Origin: Beijerinckiaceae bacterium
GTDB taxonomy: Bacteria; Pseudomonadota; Alphaproteobacteria; Rhizobiales; Beijerinckiaceae
Assembly: GCA_947478455.1 (NCBI GenBank)
Contig: CANJWR010000007.1
Location: forward strand, 1 to 56,382
Direction of reading: 5' to 3'
DNA: 56,382 bases
Shown: one piece after another, positions 44,192-51,782 of the stretch
How positions within the stretch are numbered: the first letter of the stretch is position 1
How the letters are laid out: the number at the start of each line of letters is the position of its first letter
The notes under the pieces: generated by a model
What the model saw: the letters and a program-made list of their open reading frames with translations, nothing else
What the model was told of the DNA's origin: nothing
Database searches by the model: none
Program-made: the position numbers and the translations under genes

Positions 44192-45217
44192 ATGAACGCC
44201 ATTTTGCGAAGGACTACGCTTGCCCTGTCGGCAGCCATGGTGCTTGGAGCAACGCAATGCGCAACCGCCCAGAACGTGGCTGACTTCTATCGCGGCAAGA
44301 CCGTGACGTTGATATCACCGGATGCGGCTGGCAGCGGTTATGACGCCTACGGACGGCTCGTCGGTCGCTTTATTGGCGAGTATATCCCCGGAAAGCCTAG
44401 CATTGTCGTTCAGAACATGCCGGGCGCCGGTGGCGTCATTCAGATGAACCATATGTTTAATGTCGCCGCAAAAGACGGCACCGTCTTCGGCGTCATGATG
44501 CACGGTTCCCTCTTTCGGCCGATCTTCGATCCGCGTGAGGTTCGTTACAAGATTGATGGTTTTCGCTGGCTCGGAAGCGTCACGGCCATCGACGTGATCG
44601 GAGCCTTCACAAAGGACGCCCCGGTCAAGACTGCCGCAGAGCTTTTTGAGCGCGAGGTCATCATCGGCGGTTCGGGCGGAACAACGGTTTATCTACCCAG
44701 GTCCGTCAACGGAATTCTGCAAACAAAGATGAAGCTGATCACCGGGTACAAGAGTACGACCGATATTCTGCTTGCGATGGAGCGCCGCGAAGTTTCGGGC
44801 GTCGTCGGGATCGGGCTTGACAGCATTCAGACATCGAAGGCCGGCGGCGCAGTCGATAATTTCAATATTCTGTTCCAGATGGGCGCAGCGCGCAGCCCCG
44901 CCCTGCCTGACGTGCCGCTCATCCAGGAGTTCGCAAAGGCTCCGGATGATCGCGCCACTCTCGAAGCTATTTTTGCCAGCTTCTCCATTGGACGCGTATT
45001 CGGCGCGCCAGCAATTCCAGACGACCGCTATGCGGCGTTGCGTGAAGCATTCGAGAAAACCGTCAAGGACCCTGCGTTTGTCGAAGCTGCGCAAAAGCAG
45101 CGCTCGACGGTAGGATACGTATCGCCCGCCCAGATCGACCAGATCATCGCCAAAGTCTATGGCCAGCCTGAAACGATCATAAAGCGGGCAGCGGCGGCCA
45201 TTGCCGAAGGTCCCTGA
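44192..45217 (+). CDS. Tripartite tricarboxylate transporter binding protein (Bug/TctC)
   Basis: The 341-aa periplasmic protein starts at ATG 44192 after AGGGAGGAAG. A signal peptide spans residues 1-26 (TTLALSAAMVLGATQCATAQ). The Bug fold shows FYRGKTVTLISPDAAGSGYD near 33 and VVQNMPGAGGVIQMNHMF near 73, the PGAGG turn being typical of the family. RSVNGILQTKMKLITGYKST also fits TctC. It is the likely receptor for the TctA-TctB fusion encoded on the other strand at 45878-47944. Ligands in the family are mostly carboxylates. Confidence 0.88.
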   Translation: MNAILRRTTLALSAAMVLGATQCATAQNVADFYRGKTVTLISPDAAGSGYDAYGRLVGRFIGEYIPGKPSIVVQNMPGAGGVIQMNHMFNVAAKDGTVFGVMMHGSLFRPIFDPREVRYKIDGFRWLGSVTAIDVIGAFTKDAPVKTAAELFEREVIIGGSGGTTVYLPRSVNGILQTKMKLITGYKSTTDILLAMERREVSGVVGIGLDSIQTSKAGGAVDNFNILFQMGAARSPALPDVPLIQEFAKAPDDRATLEAIFASFSIGRVFGAPAIPDDRYAALREAFEKTVKDPAFVEAAQKQRSTVGYVSPAQIDQIIAKVYGQPETIIKRAAAAIAEGP

Positions 45218-45343
45218 CTTTTAATCCACCCCAGATGCCCTCGCCTTCTCGTCTGCAGCACCCGGACAGCAGACGAATTTTCACCTGTGCGCTGCGCCTC
45301 CAGGCGCTTGCAGGTTTGGCGCACAGCCTTAAATTCCCTCCGC

Positions 45344-45781
45344 ATGGCCTTGCATCTGCTGAAACTCTGCGTCGGCGCGGAATCCATTCGTGACATGGAA
45401 GAATGGATCGAGGAGCGGCTGGCCGACAAGCGTCAGCGCGGCGAACCTGCTGAGCAGAAACATACGACCCGCATGGTTCCGAAGCGCGCCGAGGAGCTTC
45501 TCGACGGAGGCTCACTCTACTGGGTCATCAAGGGCCAGATCGCAGCAAGACAGGTTCTGAGCGAGATACGGCCTTTTACGGATAGCGAGGGCATATCGCG
45601 CTGCCATCTGGTTCTGGAGCCGGTGATGATTCCCGTCATCCCGCGCCCGTGCCGTCCTTTTCAGGGCTGGCGCTATTTGAAAGATCACGAGGCGCCGAAA
45701 GACATTTCAGCCGGCGCCGGCGAACTCGCCGAAATGCCCGAAGAGCTGCGCCGCGAATTGCGTGAGCTGGGATTGCTCTGA
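45344..45781 (+). CDS. DUF1489 family protein
   Basis: The 145-aa product from ATG 45344 is a one-domain alphaproteobacterial protein: MALHLLKLCVGAESIRDMEE, RMVPKRAEELLDGGSLYWVI and PCRPFQGWRYLKDHEAPKDI are typical of DUF1489. A longer frame to 45287 has no good start. Function is unknown. It lies between the Bug-type gene and the TctA-TctB gene, with a terminator after it. Confidence 0.85.
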   Translation: MALHLLKLCVGAESIRDMEEWIEERLADKRQRGEPAEQKHTTRMVPKRAEELLDGGSLYWVIKGQIAARQVLSEIRPFTDSEGISRCHLVLEPVMIPVIPRPCRPFQGWRYLKDHEAPKDISAGAGELAEMPEELRRELRELGLL

Positions 45782-45830
45782 AACGGAAAGGCCGGACCTC
45801 AATGCTTGAGCCGAGGCCGCTACAAAACAA

Positions 45831-45862
45831 AACGGCCGGGGTAAAACCCCGGCCGTCTTTTT
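45831..45862. terminator. Terminator between DUF1489 and the TctA-TctB gene
   Basis: ACGGCCGGGGT-AAA-ACCCCGGCCGT, an 11-bp stem followed by CTTTTT and preceded by ACAAAAC. It can end DUF1489 transcription and possibly the convergent permease gene. Confidence 0.87.
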
Positions 45863-45877
45863 GAGTTCACTATCCGG

Positions 45878-47944
45878 TCAGACCGACGGGATCATCTTCA
45901 GCACCGGGAACCAGGTGCCGAAATAGGTCGGCGGCCATGGGATCGACAGCAACTGGTCGAACACGTACCAGATGAAGATCGTCAAACCGACAGCCTGCGG
46001 AATGACCAGTTTCCACGGCTCCGGCCCTTCGTAGCGCATGTAGGCGACAACGAAGAACGGCACGGTCGGGATAAGGCCGAACACCGCCATGGACGCCATG
46101 AAGGCCAGCAGCCAGCCGAAGAAGATAGCCGCACGACCGTAGATGACGTTGGTCGGAACGTGATCGGTGTCGGACTCGAGATCCATGTGGATCTTCTGTT
46201 CGAGCTTTTCAATCACTTCCGCATTCAGCCCCAGCTCTGCCTGATCTTCCGGACGACGGAAAATCGCATTCAGCAGACTGATGGAGCAGAATGTGAACGC
46301 CAGCGAGCCGACGATCAACGGAACGATCTTGGCGCTCATGTTCCAATGCGAGGCTTCGAACATCATGTAGCCAAGCACACAGAGGATGAACACCGAGAAC
46401 AGATGTTCCGGCTGCAAGTTCGGCTTCGCATGGAAGCCGGACATCATCTTCCTGATGCCGCCGTGGATGCGGACGTCCTGCATGAAAGGACGCACCAGAC
46501 CCCAGATGGCGATCGCAAACAGCACGATCACGATCGGACGGCTGAACCAGGTTATGCCATAGCGCTGGATCGAGATGAAGAGATAGCGCTCCACAACCTC
46601 ACCCAGCACGAGTCCCAGCACCAGCGGCGGGCGCGGGAACTTCATCTGCTTCATCATCCAGCCGAGCACGCCGAAAATCGCCAGCGTGTAGAGGTCGCCC
46701 CAGTTGCGGGTGCCCTGGAACGCGCCGATGTAGATGATGCCCAAAGTGGAGGGCATGATCAGCGTGTAGCGCAACGTCGCCAGACGCGCGAACTGTTCGG
46801 AGAACAGGTAGCACAGACCGGCGCCCAACACGTTCGCAAGCGCAACGCTCCAGACCATGCCGTAGGTGACGCCGAGGTTCTTCGACAGCATGTCCGGTCC
46901 GGGGACCAGTCCATGGATCATGAACGCGCCCATGAGGATCGCCATACCGGCAGAGCCTGGCACGCCGAACGCTACGGTCGGCACGAGAGCGCCGCCCTCG
47001 CGCGAGTTGTTCGCGCTCTCGGAGGCGATAACGCCGCGCACGTCGCCGCGCCCGAAGGTCTGGGCCGCGCCCTTCTCGGTGCGCATCGCGTGACCATAGG
47101 CCAGCCAGTCGACGACCGCGCCGCTGATGCCCGGGATCGCGCCAAGCGCCGCTCCGAGCCAACTGCAACGCAGAACCAGCCACCAGTGCGTGAAGCAGTC
47201 CTTCGCGCCCTGGATCATGCCGGACGCATTGGTCTTGGCCAGATTGCCCGCGATGGCTGTGCGGGCGATCGCTAGATCCGCCAGTTCGGGCAGGGCGAAC
47301 AGGCCGAGCACGATTGGCACAAGCGGTGCGCCTTCCCACAGGTATAGCGAGTCAAGCGTCCAGCGCAGCGTTCCGGTCTGCGGATCGGAGCCGACCATCG
47401 AGATCATCAGCCCGAGGCCCGCAACGGTCAGGCCGCGCAAGGGCGTATTGCCCGACAGCACGGCGACCATCGATATGCCCAGCACCGCGAATCCCAATAG
47501 TTCGGGTGATCCGATGAACAGCATGATCGGACGAAGGATCGGCAGCGAAATGCCCATCAGGATCGCGCCGAACACGCCGCCGAGCATTGACGACATATAG
47601 GCCGCGCTGAGCGCGCGGCTGGCTTCGCCGCGCTTGGCCATCGGCAGACCGTCAAGCACCGTCGCTGCTGATCCTGCGCCGCCAGGCACGCCGAACAGAA
47701 TCGCCGGAATGGGGTCGCCTGTCGCGGTGGTCGATGCGAGACCCAGCAACAGCGCCATGGCAGTGTAGGGGTCCATGTTGAACGTGAACGGCAACAGCAA
47801 CGCTGTTCCGGCCAGTCCTCCGATACCGGGCAGAATGCCCAGCACCAATCCCATGACGACGCCGGCAGACAGCATCATCAGTCTGTAGGGGTCCATGATC
47901 ATGACAAACGCATGACCGGCCGCCCCCAGCATATCGGTTTCCAT
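45878..47944 (-). CDS. Tripartite tricarboxylate transporter permease, TctA-TctB fusion
   Basis: The 688-aa product contains a complete TctA permease (residues about 1-500) with VLGILPGIGGLAGTALLLPF near 35, ASTTATGDPIPAILFGVPGG near 70 and ESANNSREGGALVPTVAFGV near 308. After a short linker comes a segment of about 170 residues with four hydrophobic stretches (LFSVFILCVLGYMMFEAS, KIVPLIVGSLAFTFCSISLL, AAIFFGWLLAFMASMAVFGL, VIPQAVGLTIFIWYVFDQLL), matching the small subunit TctB that is normally a separate gene. A TctB ORF is not found elsewhere here. It is read opposite to the Bug-type receptor at 44192. Confidence 0.85.
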   Translation of the reverse strand: METDMLGAAGHAFVMIMDPYRLMMLSAGVVMGLVLGILPGIGGLAGTALLLPFTFNMDPYTAMALLLGLASTTATGDPIPAILFGVPGGAGSAATVLDGLPMAKRGEASRALSAAYMSSMLGGVFGAILMGISLPILRPIMLFIGSPELLGFAVLGISMVAVLSGNTPLRGLTVAGLGLMISMVGSDPQTGTLRWTLDSLYLWEGAPLVPIVLGLFALPELADLAIARTAIAGNLAKTNASGMIQGAKDCFTHWWLVLRCSWLGAALGAIPGISGAVVDWLAYGHAMRTEKGAAQTFGRGDVRGVIASESANNSREGGALVPTVAFGVPGSAGMAILMGAFMIHGLVPGPDMLSKNLGVTYGMVWSVALANVLGAGLCYLFSEQFARLATLRYTLIMPSTLGIIYIGAFQGTRNWGDLYTLAIFGVLGWMMKQMKFPRPPLVLGLVLGEVVERYLFISIQRYGITWFSRPIVIVLFAIAIWGLVRPFMQDVRIHGGIRKMMSGFHAKPNLQPEHLFSVFILCVLGYMMFEASHWNMSAKIVPLIVGSLAFTFCSISLLNAIFRRPEDQAELGLNAEVIEKLEQKIHMDLESDTDHVPTNVIYGRAAIFFGWLLAFMASMAVFGLIPTVPFFVVAYMRYEGPEPWKLVIPQAVGLTIFIWYVFDQLLSIPWPPTYFGTWFPVLKMIPSV

Positions 47945-48042
47945 TGCCCCTCCGAAGTCCCTTGAGCTTTTGATTACATAAATTTTCTGGCTGCGCGGGA
48001 TGGAAAGCGCGCAGGTCTTGTGCGGTCGCCGTCAGACGACCT

Positions 48043-48075
48043 TTTACGGGCCGGCGTTTTGCGCCGGCCCGTAAA
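48043..48075. terminator. 14-bp hairpin after the Bax-inhibitor gene
   Basis: TTTACGGGCCGGCG-TTTTG-CGCCGGCCCGTAAA lies 13 nt past the stop at 48088 on the minus strand. The stem is strong but the trailing T-run is short. Confidence 0.6.
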
Positions 48076-48087
48076 TTCCTCTGTTGA

Positions 48088-48804
48088 CTATTCTTCGCGC
48101 TGGCCGGTCAGATTCAGCAGAAGCTGAAAGATGTTGACGAAGTTCAGGTAGAGCGAAAGCGCGCCGAACACGGCCAGCTTGGTCAGCGATTCAGCGCCGT
48201 GGTTTTCGGCATATTGTTCCTTGATGTTCTGCGTATCCCACGCGGTCAGGCCGGTGAAGATCAGAACGCCGAGGATCGAAATCGCGAACTGCATCACGCT
48301 CGATCCCAGAAAAATATTCACCAGCGACGCAATCACGATGCCGATCAGACCCATCATAAGGAATGAGCCGAAACGGGAAAGATCGCGTTGCGTCGTGTAG
48401 CCGTAGAGGCTCGTGGCGCCGAACATGGTCGCGGAAATGAAGAACGTCCGCGCGATGCTTGTGCCGGTGAAGACAAGAAAGATGGAGGCCATGGACAGGC
48501 CCATCACGGCGCAGAAGGCCCAGAAGGCCGCCTGTGCGGTCGATGCCGACATGGTCTCGATCTTGAACGAGAAGAAGAACACGAACGCCAGAGGCGCAAG
48601 CATCACGACCCACTTCAGCGGCGTGCCGAAAATCGGCTGGTAGAGCGCGGGCGTCGAGGCGATGAACATCGCCACCAGACCCGTGACGGCCAGCCCGAGA
48701 CCCATAAAGTTGAACACGCGCAGCATGTGCTGCCGCAGCCCCGCATCGAACTGTGCGGCTGTCTGGGTGGCGGTATTGAAACCTGTATATTGCGGTGTTG
48801 CCAT
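48088..48804 (-). CDS. Bax inhibitor-1/YccA-family membrane protein
   Basis: The 238-aa inner-membrane protein has seven hydrophobic helices typical of BI-1/YccA/YbhL, a family with proposed Ca/H+ leak and protease-modulating roles. The start at ATG 48804 is set by GGAAGGGGAG. Conserved tracts are FNFMGLGLAVTGLVAMFIAS, FSFKIETMSASTAQAAFWAF and FTGLTAWDTQNIKEQYAEN with the characteristic AWDTQ. The gene stands alone, followed by a hairpin. Confidence 0.9.
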   Translation of the reverse strand: MATPQYTGFNTATQTAAQFDAGLRQHMLRVFNFMGLGLAVTGLVAMFIASTPALYQPIFGTPLKWVVMLAPLAFVFFFSFKIETMSASTAQAAFWAFCAVMGLSMASIFLVFTGTSIARTFFISATMFGATSLYGYTTQRDLSRFGSFLMMGLIGIVIASLVNIFLGSSVMQFAISILGVLIFTGLTAWDTQNIKEQYAENHGAESLTKLAVFGALSLYLNFVNIFQLLLNLTGQREE

Positions 48805-48824
48805 TGGTCTCCCCTTCCGAAAGC

Positions 48825-49589
48825 TCAACGCATCGTGTCAAAAATCGCGTGTGCGGCGCGACGCAAGGGACGCCCGGCCTTTTCGCCAGTGATGGCGAAC
48901 AGCAGGGATCCCTTTTGCCAATAGAATGTTGTGTCGTTGCCGTTACGCGTCATCGTCGGCTGAATGGTTACGTTGTTGTCCACATGGGCTGCAAACAACG
49001 AAACCCTGCCGAGCGATCCTGTCTGAACTGCAGCTTCAACGCTTGCACCCTGATGCGACGGAAAAACCTGCACGTCCGTCACCTGCCAGGCTGGCGGCAG
49101 AGACGGCATTTCGATCCTCGTCGAGGCGAAAATCTCGTCGCGATCGTACGACTGGGAATGCGACTGGCTGGCCATCCGCGAACGAATGATCTCGGTGCGA
49201 TGCGCCTGCAGCGCATCTTCCAGAAACGCTGGCGGAACCGGCGCGGCCTCGGAGCCCGAAATGTGCAGAAGCCCGGATTCGTCATGGGCGAACCAGCCCA
49301 CCGCAATCAGGAAGCCAACTGCTGCAACCTTGCGGAAGCGCATGATCATCCCGCGCCAGAACATGCCGGTTTCCAGACGGCCGGCGGCGTCCACGGTCTG
49401 GCGAGGAGCCCGGCGCAGCGCCGTCCCCAGCGCCATGCGCAAAACATCGCGAGAACGCAGATCTGCCATCACACGGGCAGCCACCTGCGGGTTGCGGGCC
49501 AGATAATCTTCGACGACCAGAAGACGGGCGGGCTCAAGCTCGCCATCGACATAGGAATTGAGGTCGTTTTCGGAGACCAGACTAGTCAT
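48825..49589 (-). CDS. Anti-sigma factor
   Basis: The 254-aa product starts at ATG 49589 inside the end of the sigma gene (8-nt overlap, GGAGG upstream). The N-terminal ENDLNSYVDGELEPARLLVV with its linked helix is typical of the sigma-binding end of FecR/RsiW-type anti-sigma proteins; the usual HxxxCxxC zinc motif is absent. A single TM lies near residues 81-97 (RKVAAVGFLIAVGWFAH), and a globular periplasmic part follows. It probably keeps the paired ECF sigma inactive until an envelope signal frees it. Confidence 0.85.
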   Translation of the reverse strand: MTSLVSENDLNSYVDGELEPARLLVVEDYLARNPQVAARVMADLRSRDVLRMALGTALRRAPRQTVDAAGRLETGMFWRGMIMRFRKVAAVGFLIAVGWFAHDESGLLHISGSEAAPVPPAFLEDALQAHRTEIIRSRMASQSHSQSYDRDEIFASTRIEMPSLPPAWQVTDVQVFPSHQGASVEAAVQTGSLGRVSLFAAHVDNNVTIQPTMTRNGNDTTFYWQKGSLLFAITGEKAGRPLRRAAHAIFDTMR

Positions 49590-50121
49590 CCTTGCCTCCA
49601 ATAATGCGAAGGGCGGCGCGCCTGACTTCAGGCGACTCCTCACCCGACTCGATGCCGCGGATCGCCGCCCGGGCGCGCGACAGACGGGACATCAATGTCC
49701 CCATGGGAATTCCCAGCGTTGCGGCGGCGTCCTGATAGGACATTTCCTCGACCGCCACGAGATGAAGCGCCGCGCGCTGCTCGTCGGGAAGAGCTAGAAA
49801 AAGATCCAGAATCTGTTTCAACCGAAGCCGGCTGTCCTGATCCTCGACCACGGCCTCGACCGACAGCGCCGCATGGGCCTCAGCCCGGCGGGCTTCGGCC
49901 CCCTTGCGCCGCCAATCGTCCACGAAGACATTGTGAACAATGGAGAAAAGCCATGTCCGGAGACTGCCGACGGAGCGGTAGCCTTCCTGCTTTTCGTAGG
50001 CCTTCACCAATGCGTCGTGAACAAGATCCTCGGCCTGCGCCTCGCTGCGCGTCAGCGAACGCGCGTAGCGGCGAAGGGGATCAAGCAGTCCGACGACGTC
50101 GAATGAATTGCTGTCAGCCAT
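49582..50121 (-). CDS. ECF-family RNA polymerase sigma factor
   Basis: The 179-aa sigma factor has region 2 (AEDLVHDALVKAYEKQEGYR, SVGSLRTWLFSIVHNVFVDD, DWRRKGAEA) and region 4 (LPDEQRAALHLVAVEEMSYQ, DAAATLGIPMGTLMSRLSRA) with a short linker and no extra domain. It starts at ATG 50121 and ends in the anti-sigma start, so the two are translated together. The 115-bp gap to the divergent VWA gene would carry its promoter; no confident ECF site was identified in it. Confidence 0.92.
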   Translation of the reverse strand: MADSNSFDVVGLLDPLRRYARSLTRSEAQAEDLVHDALVKAYEKQEGYRSVGSLRTWLFSIVHNVFVDDWRRKGAEARRAEAHAALSVEAVVEDQDSRLRLKQILDLFLALPDEQRAALHLVAVEEMSYQDAAATLGIPMGTLMSRLSRARAAIRGIESGEESPEVRRAALRIIGGKDD

Positions 50122-50236
50122 GACCCATATACGAACGTCGGATGCGGTCTATTCCGCGCTCCATGAAATATTTTTTAACTCATTTCTGGAACGTATCCGA
50201 ATCATTTGCGATTTCCGCTGAGACACACAATCTGAT

Positions 50237-50986
50237 ATGGGTACAACCGCTCTGCGGTCTCTCCCCGAGGTGGTTTTGGCCGACAATTCCAGAATTCCCG
50301 CAAATCCTGCCCCGGGCTCGAAGGGCGTCGCGTCCTTCCTCGAACAGGTGCGCCAGACCCCTGCCCCACATGAGCGCAGCAGTCGCGGTCGGCTGGTCTT
50401 CGCGCTCGACGCCACCATGAGCCGACAGGCGACTTGGGATCTCGCGCAGGGCCTGCAGGCTCAGATGTTTCGCACGACGGCTGCCCTGGGCGGCCTCGAC
50501 GTCCAGCTTGTCTATTTCCGGGGCTTTGCCGAATGCCGCGCCTCCCGCTTCGTGGCCGACGGAGCGGGTTTGGCCGACCTCATGTCGAAAATTCAGGTTC
50601 AGGGCGGCCATACCCAGATCGGGAAGGTGTTGCGCCACATCCGGGAGGAAACCGGGCGGGCCAAGGTCGGCGCGTTCGTCTATGTGGGCGACGCCATGGA
50701 AGAAGCGGTCGACGATCTGGCGGCGATTGCCGGCGAGCTTGGTCTTCTGGGCGTGAAAGGCTTCATGTTCCACGAGGGCCACGACCAGAGCGCAGGTCAG
50801 GCCTTTCGGGAGATCGCCCGCCTGACGGGCGGCGCCTATGCGGCGTTCGACGCCTCCGCGCCCGGCAAGCTGGCTGGATTGCTGTCCGCAGCCGCCGCCT
50901 ATGCGGCGGGCGGGCGGATGGCGCTGGAACGTCAAGCCCGCGAGGGTGGCGAGGCGGCGCAAAAACTTCTTTCGCAGATGCGCTGA
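50237..50986 (+). CDS. VWA-like protein, partner of a J-domain protein
   Basis: The 249-aa protein has a von Willebrand A-like fold with RGRLVFALDATMSRQATWDL near 50, where DATMS fits the metal-binding MIDAS pattern. VQLVYFRGFAECRASRF near 89, VGAFVYVGDAMEEAVDDLAA near 145 and FREIARLTGGAYAAFDASAP near 197 follow. No signal peptide is evident. It is followed after 18 nt by a membrane J-domain gene, an arrangement suggesting that the two act in one assembly or repair step. The biological role is unknown. Confidence 0.7.
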   Translation: MGTTALRSLPEVVLADNSRIPANPAPGSKGVASFLEQVRQTPAPHERSSRGRLVFALDATMSRQATWDLAQGLQAQMFRTTAALGGLDVQLVYFRGFAECRASRFVADGAGLADLMSKIQVQGGHTQIGKVLRHIREETGRAKVGAFVYVGDAMEEAVDDLAAIAGELGLLGVKGFMFHEGHDQSAGQAFREIARLTGGAYAAFDASAPGKLAGLLSAAAAYAAGGRMALERQAREGGEAAQKLLSQMR

Positions 50987-51004
50987 CCGGGATCATATTC
51001 GCGC

Positions 51005-51742
51005 ATGATCAATCTTCTCATCGCGGCACTCATTCTCGCCGGCATCATTTACGGCTCGAAACTCTTCGCCACCGCCAGCCCGGCGCTGCTCGCCCGGCTG
51101 ATCAAACAGGGCGGCGGCGTTGCGGCGCTCGCCCTCGCGACGTTCATTCTGATTCGCGGCAACATGGAAATCGCCATTGGACTCGGCGGGCTCGGTCTCT
51201 ATCTACTTGGCTGGAGCTCCGGTCCCATCGGGTGGGGCAAATATTTCGGTAATGTGGGTGGTGGCAAGAGCCCGGGCGGCGCATCGCGCGTTCGCTCCGC
51301 CATGATCGAAATGGAGCTCGACCACGCCACCGGCGCGATGGACGGGCTTGTGCTGGTCGGCGCGTGGGAGGGAAAGCGGCTGGCGGCGCTCACCCGCCCT
51401 CAATGTGAGGATCTTTACCGGACGTGTCTGAACGACGATCCGGACGGCGCTCGCCTACTTGAACCTTACCTCGACCGGCGTTTTCCCGGCTGGCGACCGG
51501 CAGACGATTTTGCACGAGACGCGGGGAGCAGTCAGGGCGACGCGCGAGCGCGCGCCTCGGGAAAAATGAGCGAGGATGAAGCTTATGAGGTCCTGGGGCT
51601 TGCGAAGACCGCCACGCGCGAAGAGGTGACCAGCGCTCATCGAGCGCTCATGAAGAAACTTCATCCCGACCACGGGGGGACGACGAGTCTCGCGGCGCGC
51701 GTCAACGAGGCCAAGGAAGTGCTGCTGCGACGCCATCAATAA
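51005..51742 (+). CDS. Membrane-anchored J-domain protein
   Basis: The 245-aa protein has two hydrophobic N-terminal segments (INLLIAALILAGIIYGSKLF and VAALALATFILIRG with MEIAIGLGGLGLYLLGW). A Gly-rich linker and a middle region of about 90 residues follow. The C-terminal J-domain spans about 188-245 (SEDEAYEVLGLAKTATREEV, then MKKLHPDHGGTTSLAARVNE) with the HPD tripeptide intact. J-domains recruit DnaK/HscA. The layout resembles DjlA or Pam18-like Hsp40s. It probably works with the VWA-like protein encoded just upstream. Confidence 0.85.
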   Translation: MINLLIAALILAGIIYGSKLFATASPALLARLIKQGGGVAALALATFILIRGNMEIAIGLGGLGLYLLGWSSGPIGWGKYFGNVGGGKSPGGASRVRSAMIEMELDHATGAMDGLVLVGAWEGKRLAALTRPQCEDLYRTCLNDDPDGARLLEPYLDRRFPGWRPADDFARDAGSSQGDARARASGKMSEDEAYEVLGLAKTATREEVTSAHRALMKKLHPDHGGTTSLAARVNEAKEVLLRRHQ

Positions 51743-51782
51743 ACTCCGATACGCAACTGGACGCTGGGACTGAACGGACGAA

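Noticed and set aside
46160-47275. Plus-strand frame opposite the TctA-TctB gene
   Set aside because: It is rich in His, Arg and Glu as a shadow of membrane sequence, and has no start site or family.
50122-50236. ECF promoter for the sigma factor gene
   Set aside because: GGAAT- and CGTT-like words occur but the spacing does not fit the usual 16-17 nt, so no site is called.
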